Below, piece after piece: positions 1-6,896 of a stretch of 42,968 nucleotides of DNA; within the stretch, counting starts at the first letter, position 1; the number at the start of each line of letters is the position of its first letter. The notes below the pieces were generated by a model. That model searched no databases and was not told where the DNA came from. It was given only the letters and a program-made list of their open reading frames with translations. A program made the translations under genes and the position numbers. Source of the stretch: an uncultured Chloroflexota bacterium (GTDB taxonomy: Bacteria > Chloroflexota > Dehalococcoidia > Lucifugimonadales > CAJXCD01); NCBI GenBank assembly GCA_913051545.1, contig CAJXCD010000012.1, forward strand, positions 1 through 42,968. The letters run 5' to 3'.

Positions 1-2
1 GT

Positions 3-1043
3 TCGGAGACAGGGCTTGATTGGGTCGTGGGTATATTCGGTAAAATTTTCGTCGATCAGAAGATGATGGCGTTGTTCTCCCTTCTTTTTGGCGCAAGTAT
101 GGTGTTGTTCATAGATGCTGCAAAGAATCGCGGGCGCGCACGGCCGATTTTGTTGAGTCTTAGGCGCAATCTATTACTGTTCGTCATCGGACTCCTCCAC
201 ATGCTTCTGTGGGAAGGCGATATTCTTTTGATATATGCGATCTGCGCTCCAATCATCCTTATTGTGCGTAATTGGCATCCCAAGTTGCTTCTTGGCTTAG
301 GAACGTTCCTCATCGTTGCACAAACAGTTATAGCACTACTATTGCAACCGCTCTTCCTCTCCGACGGCAGTCTGGACATGACAACTGGTTGGGGGAGAGG
401 GGTCGGCGATGGGATCGGATTAGGAAAATACTGGTTTGTGGAGAGTACAGAGTTAGGCGACACGATTGGTCTGTGGTTATTGATTAATGTCTTTGGACGT
501 GCTTTGGGGATGATGTTCATAGGGGTTGCGTTATATCGAATGACTATTCTTCAAGGAACTCGCTCGATTGGGTTCTACCGTCGTATGGCAATCATTGGCA
601 TAGTAGTGGGACTGCCTCTGGCGATCATAAGTGTTGCATGGCAACTAAGGAGTGATTTCTCTCCGGATATCGCACTGATTAGCACTATCCCCAACAATTT
701 AGCTACTATTCCACTAGCGCTTGGTTACCTTGGCGTGTTAACCCTTTGGCATTTGCGAGGCGATTCATGGGTACATTCTCGTGTTCGTGCAGTTGGGAGG
801 ATGGCACTCACGAATTACCTCTCACAAACCATAATAGGGATTACGGTCCTTCGTATAATCCTAGATCAAGGAAGTCTTAGCCGCTCAGGGATTGCTGTAT
901 TTATCATTGTTATCTGGACTCTACAATTAACATGGTCCGAACCCTGGCTAAAAAGGTATCCATACGGCCCCTTTGAGTGGATATGGAGAAAACTTACGTA
1001 TCGTGAATTCAGAATGACCAGGGCCAAGCGTTCACAAAACTAA
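3..1043 (+). CDS. DUF418-type multispanning membrane protein, 5' end outside window
   Basis: The frame is open back to the window edge, so this is the C-terminal part of a longer gene. The GTG at position 27 is only an internal codon. The visible 347 codons encode many hydrophobic segments. An opening stretch rich in Phe, Leu and Gly (DQKMMALFSLLFGASM) and a C-terminal segment with MALTNYLSQTIIG and GPFEWIWRKLTY match the general pattern of DUF418/YeiB-like membrane proteins. In that family the C-terminal DUF418 domain carries a conserved TNY..QS/T-like stretch and a GP.EW.WR motif. The family is thought to act in the cytoplasmic membrane, but its biochemical role is not established. The gene ends at TAA 1041-1043, with no obvious terminator directly behind it. 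The family call is from motif recognition only. Confidence 0.75.
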   Translation, partial: SETGLDWVVGIFGKIFVDQKMMALFSLLFGASMVLFIDAAKNRGRARPILLSLRRNLLLFVIGLLHMLLWEGDILLIYAICAPIILIVRNWHPKLLLGLGTFLIVAQTVIALLLQPLFLSDGSLDMTTGWGRGVGDGIGLGKYWFVESTELGDTIGLWLLINVFGRALGMMFIGVALYRMTILQGTRSIGFYRRMAIIGIVVGLPLAIISVAWQLRSDFSPDIALISTIPNNLATIPLALGYLGVLTLWHLRGDSWVHSRVRAVGRMALTNYLSQTIIGITVLRIILDQGSLSRSGIAVFIIVIWTLQLTWSEPWLKRYPYGPFEWIWRKLTYREFRMTRAKRSQN

Positions 1044-1106
1044 CATCCCCTTATGTCGGATACAACGGGGACACTATTTTCGTAAGCATCCAGTGTATAA
1101 TTCCTT

Positions 1107-1283
1107 ATGAAGGGTTATGAAATGATCAGGAAAATTATTCCCATTTTGTTGATAGTGGTTGGAGGAATCGCTTTCTTTTTCAGTTCATGGGACATTGGCG
1201 GAGATGTCGGAACTCCACTGATGATTTCAGGGACTATCGCCATTTTGTCTGGTATTGGCTTTTTGACCATTCCTTCCAAATAG
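1107..1283 (+). CDS. small two-helix membrane protein (58 aa)
   Basis: An ATG at 1107 opens a 58-residue frame ending at TAG 1281-1283. An alternative ATG at 1122 has an AGGG stretch (1111-1114) in front of it. The peptide has a short basic start (MIRK from the second Met), a hydrophobic helix (IIPILLIVVGGIAFFF), a polar turn with WDIGGDVGTP, and a second helix (MISGTIAILSGIGFLTI). This helix-turn-helix layout and the Gly-Asp turn look like a genuine small membrane protein rather than random sequence. I do not recognise a family. It lies between the DUF418-type gene and the lipoprotein gene and may be transcribed with the former. Confidence 0.5.
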   Translation: MKGYEMIRKIIPILLIVVGGIAFFFSSWDIGGDVGTPLMISGTIAILSGIGFLTIPSK

Positions 1284-1595
1284 CCTGAGACATCTCTTTT
1301 TTGTTTCATAAGCTAAATTGACAACAAATAATTCATGGATTACGATTATTTACCGAACGTAACGAATTTATGACAAATAAAGGTTTACAAATTAACCCCA
1401 TGCGACCGGTCTTTATCAACATTGGAAAAATGGAATACAGCAAAATTTACTGTATTTGTTGTTGTTTTAAAGATGGAACGAGGTCCATGGACTTGTAGGC
1501 AATATTTAACAACCACTACGTTCCAATGAGACCTCCATCTAGCGAGGTCTTTTTTTTGCCTCGTGATAGCCAAATTCCCCCTAAGGAGTGGAAAA
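1284..1595. other. intergenic region with terminator, no gene seen
   Basis: About 310 bases separate the small membrane gene from the lipoprotein gene. I see no convincing coding frame. The region is AT-rich at first and contains the short palindrome GTCCATGGAC near 1485. It closes with a clear intrinsic terminator at 1529-1557. A terminator this far from the preceding stop codon leaves room for a short non-coding transcript between about 1330 and 1557. No structured RNA family was recognised. Confidence 0.4.
1529..1557 (+). terminator. intrinsic terminator
   Basis: A 7-bp perfect stem (AGACCTC at 1529-1535 with GAGGTCT at 1544-1550) surrounds an 8-nt loop and is followed by seven further T residues at 1551-1557. 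This is a classic Rho-independent terminator reading on the plus strand, placed just ahead of the lipoprotein gene. Confidence 0.8.
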
Positions 1596-2963
1596 ATGCA
1601 TTTTAGATTGTTGTCCGGATTAGTTCTACTGCTAGTTTTTGTCACAGCAGTAGCATGTCAAGATTCTCAGGACGAACCGAATCTTACAGCAGCGAGTGCA
1701 ACTAGCCCACAGTCTTCCTTTGAAGTCTGGGCTGTTGACCAGTCGGGCACTAGCGATGAACCTAGTGCTGACTCTGGTGGACTGATCTACATATGGGACG
1801 GGGTTGCCATCTCTGAAAATGCTAGCGAAGCGACTCCGGAGATTATTGATCTGGCAGTCGCGGCTTCCAAAGCCGGATGTGAGGCCCCTAAGAAACCTCA
1901 CATGGTGCTAGCCAACCATACCAACCCGAAGGCTAGCCACATCGTTCTAGCCAATGTAGGTTCTGGTGACACCTTCTTTATAAACATTGAAAGCCGGACT
2001 ATCGTCGGCTGCGTAAATACAGTGGGCGGCTTCAATGGAGCGGGCGGAACAGCAAATACCCACGCCTCCACGGCCTCTGCTGATAACAGTATGGTTATCG
2101 TCGCTAATATTGGTGCCAAAGACGAGTCCGGATTCCTGCACAAGATTCAGACTGACTACACCAATGATGATTACAGCTTCGTGGAGACATTGGCCTTGAA
2201 TCAGTTCTCCAATGACTTAGGAACTTCGGTGGCCCGGCCCATCTGCCACGAGTTCACAGCTGACAGTAAGTTCGCCTACGTAACTATGGCTGGAGGTGGT
2301 CTACTGGTGGTCGATGTGGGCTCTGCCGATGGAACCACACCTATGACTGTCGTGAAGGTCTATGACAAGGATACTGTTCCAGGCATCGGTTGCGGCGTAG
2401 CCCGCCTCCCCAATGGCAAGATAATGACCAATGGTGAGAGCGGGGCTAAAGGAGGAGATGATTTCCTGTATACCTTTGATGCCAGTAAAGCCGCCGACGG
2501 AGTATTTCCGGATCCAGTGCAGATTGAACTCCCGGGTGAGGACACCCATGGTGCGGTTACCTGTACTGATCAAAATGGCAACCTCTTTGCTATAACCAGT
2601 ATGCGCGTCAGTAATGACGTCAATTTCATCGACCTACAGACCAATAAGGTTGTGGCAACGCAGTCAATGGCCGAGACCTTCAGCCCCGACCCAAAGCCCG
2701 ACGTGGCGGACATCGTGGGCAACAAGATGTTCATCGCTTTGAGGGGCCATAAACCGCTGACGGCTATCGGCTCCCTTGAGTCCGCGGATCGTACGCCTGG
2801 GGTGGCTGTACTCACTATAAGCGAGAGTTGCAAGAGCTTCAGTTGGGAAGCGAAGGACCTTGCCTCAATGAAAGACTCTGACAGGACTATTGCTTTTGGG
2901 TTGACTGGTGGATCGAGGATCACGGCCGCCGACCCGCACGGTTTAGAAGTGGTGATAAAGTAA
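1596..2963 (+). CDS. beta-propeller-type surface lipoprotein (YncE-like)
   Basis: The start at ATG 1596 is chosen over an upstream GTG (1563) because AAGGAG sits at 1583-1588, seven bases ahead. It also gives a clean lipoprotein signal: basic start, hydrophobic core, and lipobox TAVAC with Cys21 as the lipidated residue. The mature protein (about 435 residues) is rich in Gly, Asp, Ser and Thr. It contains repeated blade-like stretches such as ANVGSGDTFFINIESRTIVG, AYVTMAGGGLLVVDVGS and VNFIDLQTNKVVATQSM, in the style of YncE/40-residue YVTN beta-propellers. It is probably anchored outside the membrane as a binding or scaffold protein; no catalytic motif is evident. Its base composition (about 58% GC by hand count at 2401-2460) is well above that of the rest of the window. 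Confidence 0.7.
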   Translation: MHFRLLSGLVLLLVFVTAVACQDSQDEPNLTAASATSPQSSFEVWAVDQSGTSDEPSADSGGLIYIWDGVAISENASEATPEIIDLAVAASKAGCEAPKKPHMVLANHTNPKASHIVLANVGSGDTFFINIESRTIVGCVNTVGGFNGAGGTANTHASTASADNSMVIVANIGAKDESGFLHKIQTDYTNDDYSFVETLALNQFSNDLGTSVARPICHEFTADSKFAYVTMAGGGLLVVDVGSADGTTPMTVVKVYDKDTVPGIGCGVARLPNGKIMTNGESGAKGGDDFLYTFDASKAADGVFPDPVQIELPGEDTHGAVTCTDQNGNLFAITSMRVSNDVNFIDLQTNKVVATQSMAETFSPDPKPDVADIVGNKMFIALRGHKPLTAIGSLESADRTPGVAVLTISESCKSFSWEAKDLASMKDSDRTIAFGLTGGSRITAADPHGLEVVIK

Positions 2964-2987
2964 GGCTCCGTTAAGCATTAAATTGGC

Positions 2988-3018
2988 GTCCCATGGGCCG
3001 GAGCTCGACCCATGGGAC
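2988..3018. repeat. perfect 10-bp inverted repeat (hairpin)
   Basis: GTCCCATGGG at 2988-2997 is repeated in reverse complement as CCCATGGGAC at 3009-3018, with an 11-nt loop. It starts 24 bases after the lipoprotein stop codon. The strong GC-rich stem could end or stabilise that transcript, but no T tract follows (TTCTCC), so it is not a textbook intrinsic terminator. Confidence 0.6.
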
Positions 3019-3117
3019 TTCTCCAGTTCAAGTCAGTTTTCGGTAAAAATACGATAGCTATTAACCCCAATATTAAAAGGTAATATTTACCGTGACCAAA
3101 AGGATGATTCTAACTTG

Positions 3118-3237
3118 ATGCGTAGAGGTTGGATTTACTATTATTTAGGCCCGTACAAAAAGGCCAAAGCTGACAAGAAACGAGCCTGCGAACTGGATAG
3201 CCAAGCGGGAGGCGACTTTTGCTCTTCCTCTCCCTAG
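3118..3237 (+). pseudogene. tetratricopeptide-repeat remnant (39 codons)
   Basis: The frame from ATG 3118 encodes a 39-residue peptide. Residues 4-28 align closely with one TPR unit: G-x-x-Y-x-x-L-G-x-Y-x-x-A-x-x-D-x-x-x-A-x-x-L-D, read here as GWIYYYLGPYKKAKAD followed by KKRACELD. The open frame extends upstream to about 3056 without a start codon and stops at TAG 3235-3237. A single repeat cannot form a working TPR domain, so this is best read as the leftover of a larger TPR gene. A very short functional peptide cannot be excluded. No ribosome-binding site is evident. Confidence 0.4.
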
Positions 3238-3371
3238 GTTGCCGTCATCCCTATCTTTCCTCAGCATCATGAAATATCTTCTCGCCATTAGATTCATAAC
3301 ATTACTTGCACTTGATACAGGTTGTACCTGGATATCTTATACCGACGAGATAACCAGTGATGGGATGTATA

Positions 3372-3836
3372 ATGACTAAACATAATCACATAAATCAAGA
3401 TGAAGTAGAGGATTTCGTGAAAAAATGGAAGGATGGTGTGATTGAGATTGGAATAGCTTACCAAGAAAACAATAATTTCAAAGAAGTAGCTAGAGCTTTC
3501 ATTCAAAGATATTACGCTTTTGAAATTGGAGATGTTTTATTCAAACCAACCTATACTAACGATGTTGTATTCAGGAATAATAGTGAAACTGCTTTATCTT
3601 ATTTCGTTTCTGGTGATATTTCAGAAGATTCTGGTTTTGCGATTAAGCCTTGGGAAAATATCAAGGTGTCAAATACTAATTTTCTAATTGAAGATAATCT
3701 TTGCGCCGTCATGGGAATACTTAACTTAAAGCCATTGAATTCTGTAAATGAAACTAAAATTGCTTTTACATTTATTTTAGTGAAAGTTGATGATGAGCTA
3801 AAAATTAAAGTTCATCATTCTTCTGAATTAAATTGA
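3372..3836 (+). CDS. NTF2/SnoaL-like fold protein, related to proteins often annotated as phosphoribosyl-AMP cyclohydrolase
   Basis: ATG 3372 is preferred over GTG 3357 and ATG 3360 because a GGGA sits about six bases before it. It gives 154 residues. The pattern W-K-D-G-V-I-E-I-G near the start, LFKPT and ALSYFVSGD in the middle, EDSGFAIKPW, and a terminal HHSS match a small soluble family of NTF2-like proteins. Members are frequently labelled phosphoribosyl-AMP cyclohydrolase in databases. The sequence lacks the Cys/His/Asp metal-site pattern of true HisI, so that label should not be carried over; the function is unknown. The gene is far more AT-rich than its left neighbour (about 30% GC by hand count at 3481-3540). 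Its stop codon directly abuts that of the convergent haemoglobin gene. Confidence 0.65.
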   Translation: MTKHNHINQDEVEDFVKKWKDGVIEIGIAYQENNNFKEVARAFIQRYYAFEIGDVLFKPTYTNDVVFRNNSETALSYFVSGDISEDSGFAIKPWENIKVSNTNFLIEDNLCAVMGILNLKPLNSVNETKIAFTFILVKVDDELKIKVHHSSELN

Positions 3837-4241
3837 TCAACGATTTATCATAAACGTGGCGGTACTCTTAAAGTAGTCCTCCATCAGAGTAGCGTCATCC
3901 ACTGAAATCTCCATAGAGTCCAGCGCGGAAACCATGTGGGTCACCCATGCGTCCCTCTCTTTCTGGCCGATTGGAAATGACATGTGGCGCTGGCGAAGCC
4001 TAGGGTGTCCGCGCTCCAGCGAATATCGGTGTGGTCCTCCCCAGTATTGCGTCAAGAAAGCGGCTAGATGGACTTTGCCTGGCTCCAAATTTTCGGGATA
4101 GAGGGGACGTAGAGAGAGGTCATTCTCTACAAACTCGTAGAATCGTTCAACAAGTTCCACAAAAAACTGGTCCCCACCTACTCGTTCGTATAAGGTAGCA
4201 ACTTCATTTTGCGAACCTGAATCATCTTGATGTGTATTCAT
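3837..4241 (-). CDS. glbO: group II truncated haemoglobin
   Basis: This 134-residue protein has the hallmarks of group II (O-type) truncated globins. These are LYERVGG at residues 17-23, Tyr35 at the B10 distal position in RFYEFV, LRPLYPE, then QYWGGPHRYSLERGHPRLRQRHMSF carried in pieces around residues 65-89. His86 is the proximal F8 haem ligand and Trp99 (ERDAW) the G8 residue diagnostic of the group. Family members bind O2, NO or H2O2 chemistry partners in the cytoplasm, usually in oxidative or nitrosative stress protection. The physiological partner is unknown here. The stop codon directly adjoins that of the convergent NTF2-like gene. No strong ribosome-binding site is seen before the ATG. 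Confidence 0.9.
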   Translation of the reverse strand: MNTHQDDSGSQNEVATLYERVGGDQFFVELVERFYEFVENDLSLRPLYPENLEPGKVHLAAFLTQYWGGPHRYSLERGHPRLRQRHMSFPIGQKERDAWVTHMVSALDSMEISVDDATLMEDYFKSTATFMINR

Positions 4242-4289
4242 GCTTATGACACTGACGGTATGAATTTGGTAGCCATTGGTAATGCACCG

Positions 4290-4478
4290 CTATACAGAGA
4301 CTTTATATCCTGAACAGACGAAAATGGGAAGGATGGGATATTTAGAATACTTAGGGTTTTCAAAATGTTTCCGACATTGAAGAAAGGATGAACCCTTTTT
4401 TGAAATAATGTAGTTCCCGTAATAACAGGAAAAACACAAACTACTCTTATCAGCCTTACGTCTCATTCCAGATAGCAT
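4290..4478 (-). CDS. small Cys-rich (zinc-ribbon-like) protein
   Basis: This 62-residue basic protein has four Cys in a metal-site spacing: CFSC near residues 15-18, a Cys in LQCRKH near 35, and one in VCSGYK near 55. The pattern CxxC-x-YG, GSSFLQC, PKYPILP, CSGY resembles short uncharacterised proteins I associate with Chloroflexota and related bacteria; this is recognition from memory, not a search. A strong GGAGG seven bases ahead of the ATG on the minus strand supports translation. A promoter-like block at 4497-4518 just upstream is nearly identical to one in front of the DUF6807 gene. The function is unknown. A structural or nucleic-acid-binding Zn protein is possible. Confidence 0.6.
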   Translation of the reverse strand: MLSGMRRKADKSSLCFSCYYGNYIISKKGSSFLQCRKHFENPKYSKYPILPIFVCSGYKVSV

Positions 4479-4496
4479 AGGCCTGCCTCCCTCCTG

Positions 4497-4518
4497 ACAG
4501 TATACCGAAGGCGGTCAA
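4497..4518 (-). promoter_or_regulatory. promoter-like block, copy 1 of a 22-bp repeat
   Basis: Read on the minus strand this block begins TTGACCGC and ends GGTATACTGT. It contains a good -10 hexamer TATACT and lies 18 bases upstream of the small Cys-rich gene. It matches copy 2 (5539-5560) at 20 of 22 positions. The TTGACC is only 8 bases from the TATACT, too close to act as its -35 box, so it may be part of an operator. The leader would be very short. Confidence 0.45.
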
Positions 4519-4574
4519 GAGAAGGCGTGAGTGATGGTGAACGGTACTTATTTTGAACAAGTTGCTTGAAAATA

Positions 4575-5513
4575 TTAAGGCTGTTGTGAGGTAGCCTCAA
4601 TGAAATCATCGTGGATTTCAACAATACGGGCATCCGTCGCATCACCGTCATGAGCAACTATCCGAACAGATAGATCCAGTGCCTCTCCACATGCAATAGA
4701 TTTTCTGGTTTCAATAAATGGATTCACCGATACCTTACCCCAGTCGTCTAGGTGCCACAGAGAGTTATCCATGGATGGGTGATGAAATACCGCCACACCT
4801 GCACTATGACCGTATACAGTTTTGCCCGAACAGTCTACCCAATCAGCACGCTGGCCCCGAATCTCCTTAGAACTCTTTCGGCCTTCCGAGTCTACAAGCA
4901 TCCCACCATCAACAACTCTCAATCCATCGGCTATCCGTACAGTAAAATAAGAATGGACTGTCGGACCAATTAGAATGTCCCAATTGGTAGGGCACAGCTG
5001 CGATCGGATATCGATTATATTAGCAACTTCGCCTGGGTAAACGTCAATGGTACGCGTTTCGTGGGCCACCACTGCACCATTAAGCTCACCCCACTGGGGT
5101 GGACTTTGCCACTCTAGACTTTGTACAAGCCGAATGTGATTACTAGTCATCTCCGTACTTTCAATAGATGTACCAACAATACGGCCTGGCGCTCGGCCAC
5201 TATAGGTCTCATTACTCCAAAAATTATAAGTAGCTTCCACAAAAGTGTTTGAATACGGCTCCGGCAGTTCCACAATGCAGTCTAGCCGGTCAGTTCCGAC
5301 CGTTATCGACTGTTGGTGCGGATGGTCAACAGGTGCCTCAGCGGTAACCGGTATCCCGGCTGGAGTAAAGACGGGATAGAGGTATGCTCTGTAATCGCTC
5401 TGGCTCAGGGCCGTAATGACTCTATTTTTCCACTTCACCTTTAAGCGAGGTGACTTTACCGTGTCCTCCCATGGTGGGGATAATGTGTCGCTGGCCACAC
5501 TGAAATTATTCAT
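4575..5513 (-). CDS. DUF6807 (PmoA-like) protein
   Basis: This soluble 312-residue protein has no signal peptide. Motifs typical of the DUF6807 family, labelled methane-oxygenase PmoA-like in Pfam, are visible: RAYLYPVFTPAGIPVT near residues 42-57, DHPHQQS near 63-69, GELNGAVVAHETR in the middle, and GHSAGVAVFHHPSMDN near 235-250. The family is beta-rich and commonly found beside carbohydrate or sugar-acid catabolic genes; despite the name there is no evidence for methane oxidation. AGGAG lies about seven bases before the ATG. Directly upstream is the second copy of the 22-bp promoter-like block. The mandelate-racemase-like gene on the same strand makes a catabolic role plausible, but the reaction is unknown. 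Confidence 0.65.
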   Translation of the reverse strand: MNNFSVASDTLSPPWEDTVKSPRLKVKWKNRVITALSQSDYRAYLYPVFTPAGIPVTAEAPVDHPHQQSITVGTDRLDCIVELPEPYSNTFVEATYNFWSNETYSGRAPGRIVGTSIESTEMTSNHIRLVQSLEWQSPPQWGELNGAVVAHETRTIDVYPGEVANIIDIRSQLCPTNWDILIGPTVHSYFTVRIADGLRVVDGGMLVDSEGRKSSKEIRGQRADWVDCSGKTVYGHSAGVAVFHHPSMDNSLWHLDDWGKVSVNPFIETRKSIACGEALDLSVRIVAHDGDATDARIVEIHDDFIEATSQQP

Positions 5514-5538
5514 AATGAAACTCCTGATTGTTTGAGAA

Positions 5539-5560
5539 ACAGTATACCCAAAGCGGTCAA
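5539..5560 (-). promoter_or_regulatory. promoter-like block, copy 2 of a 22-bp repeat
   Basis: On the minus strand it reads TTGACCGC followed by TTTGGGTATACTGT, carrying the -10-like TATACT. It lies 25 bases before the DUF6807 start codon. The two differences from copy 1 are internal. An ACTTATTT also occurs a little further upstream in both copies, so a longer regulatory region may be shared. Confidence 0.45.
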
Positions 5561-5744
5561 TAAGAAATCGCGGTTGTTGCCACTTATTTCCTTCCGATAG
5601 GAAATAAATCCTCTTTTATGAAATCTAAACTGTCACGGCACGGTGGTTGCTGGGTAGGTACTTGAGGTTTTCACCCATATTGAATAGCAAAAATATACCC
5701 GACTTGTTTTTAAACCAGGCTAGGTCATGTCGCCTTATATCAAG

Positions 5745-6791
5745 TTATACACCGCCGCCGCCGCCGCGAGCACTACCAGTAAGCTTGATTCTTGGGTCAA
5801 CTACAACTAATAACAAGTCAGATATAAGTACACCTACAACTGCCAGAGACGAGTACATTAGAATAAGTGCCGCGGTAAGATTCATATCCTGTCTCATCAA
5901 CCCATCTAGCATAATAGGGCCTAGTGTTGGTAGGCTAAGAACTACTGATACTATAGCGTCTGCACTTAGCAGAGCCGGGAGCAGTCCACCTATCCCGCTT
6001 ATAAATGGATTCAATGCTATTCTGACTGGATATTTGACGATGACCCTCCAACTTGTAAGGCCTTTAGCTCGTGCAGTTAAGACGTATGGTTTGCTAAGCT
6101 CATCCAAAAGATTATTTCGCATTATCCTGATCAATCCAGCAGTTCCAGCAGTGCCAATAACTACCCCTGGTACTATAAGATGTTCGAGGAGATCAATAAA
6201 TTTTCCAAAGCTCCAGGGTGCATTCGCATACTCCCCAGAGAACAGTCCGCCTACGCTGTGGTCAAAATAAGCGTATAGGACGTACATCATTACAAGTCCT
6301 AACAGGAAATCTGGTACTGCAAGTCCCGTAAACCCTAGGAAAGTGAAGACATAATCTCCTATAGAATTCTGTCTTATGGCTGAGTATATTCCAACGGGTA
6401 TAGCGAATATCCACGTGATTAGGATTGTGAATATTGACAGGTAGATTGTGAAAGGAACCCTTTCTACAATTAAATCTTTAACTGGTCCACCTCCAGCTCT
6501 GTGTCCAGCTACTGAGAATGCATATCCGAAATCGCCTTTGAAAATTATTTTCGAGAACCAGTCTCCCCATTGGACTAAGAGTGGTCTGTTCAGTCCCCAT
6601 GCTTCCCTTAGAACGTCTACTTGCTCAATAGAACGTCCGGGTGCTTCCCCCATACCTCTCTCATGCATTAAATTGAGATAAGCATCCACCATGTCACCTT
6701 CTGGTAACTGCACGATTAGATATGACAAAAAGGATATAACCAGTATGGTAAAGGTTGATAGAAGCACACGTCGGACAATGTACGCAATCAT
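5745..6791 (-). CDS. DppB-type ABC transporter permease (oligopeptide/dipeptide family)
   Basis: This 348-residue inner-membrane protein begins MIAYIVRRVLLSTFTILVIS, the typical first helix of the DppB/OppB permease family. It shows about six membrane segments and the cytoplasmic EAA loop (KPYVLTARAKGLTSWRVIVKYPVRIALNP, roughly residues 240-268) that docks onto the ATPase. The conserved early region with DVLREAWGLNRPLLVQWGDW is also present. A poly-Gly tail follows DPRIKLTGS at the C terminus. No DppC-type partner permease, ATPase or substrate-binding protein is found within the window, so the substrate (peptide, nickel, or another solute) cannot be inferred. It lies 105 bases downstream of the mandelate-racemase-like gene on the same strand. 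Confidence 0.85.
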   Translation of the reverse strand: MIAYIVRRVLLSTFTILVISFLSYLIVQLPEGDMVDAYLNLMHERGMGEAPGRSIEQVDVLREAWGLNRPLLVQWGDWFSKIIFKGDFGYAFSVAGHRAGGGPVKDLIVERVPFTIYLSIFTILITWIFAIPVGIYSAIRQNSIGDYVFTFLGFTGLAVPDFLLGLVMMYVLYAYFDHSVGGLFSGEYANAPWSFGKFIDLLEHLIVPGVVIGTAGTAGLIRIMRNNLLDELSKPYVLTARAKGLTSWRVIVKYPVRIALNPFISGIGGLLPALLSADAIVSVVLSLPTLGPIMLDGLMRQDMNLTAALILMYSSLAVVGVLISDLLLVVVDPRIKLTGSARGGGGGV

Positions 6792-6896
6792 CTAACTTAG
6801 ACCTCCGTGCTATTTCCTAAAACCAATGCTAAGTTGGGCGCATCATAGCAAATTAATTCATACCATTCAATTAGGTTAGAATAGTATTGACACTGA

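Larger units (their letters stand above)
2964..3371. other. gene-poor interval with hairpin and TPR relic
   Basis: This stretch of about 400 bases holds the inverted repeat at 2988-3018 and a remnant TPR-like reading frame at 3118-3237 (entered separately). The remaining sequence shows no convincing gene. It also marks the border between GC-rich DNA on the left and strikingly AT-rich DNA on the right. Confidence 0.4.

Noticed and set aside
4575-5513. Methane monooxygenase subunit, from the PmoA name of DUF6807
   Set aside because: The protein is soluble and beta-rich with no membrane helices or copper ligands of particulate methane monooxygenase.
4497-5560. TTGACC in the duplicated blocks as a -35 box
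   Set aside because: It is only 8 bases from TATACT, whereas a working sigma-70 spacer is about 17, so it cannot pair with that -10 element.
5745-5774. Poly-Gly C terminus of the permease as a frameshift artefact
   Set aside because: The GCC-repeat encodes a short Gly run after the normal DPRIKLTG ending of the family, so the frame is intact; it is only a small tail.
5647-6270. 207-codon open frame on the plus strand
   Set aside because: It lies wholly within the DppB-like permease on the other strand, is low-complexity, has no ribosome-binding site and resembles no family.
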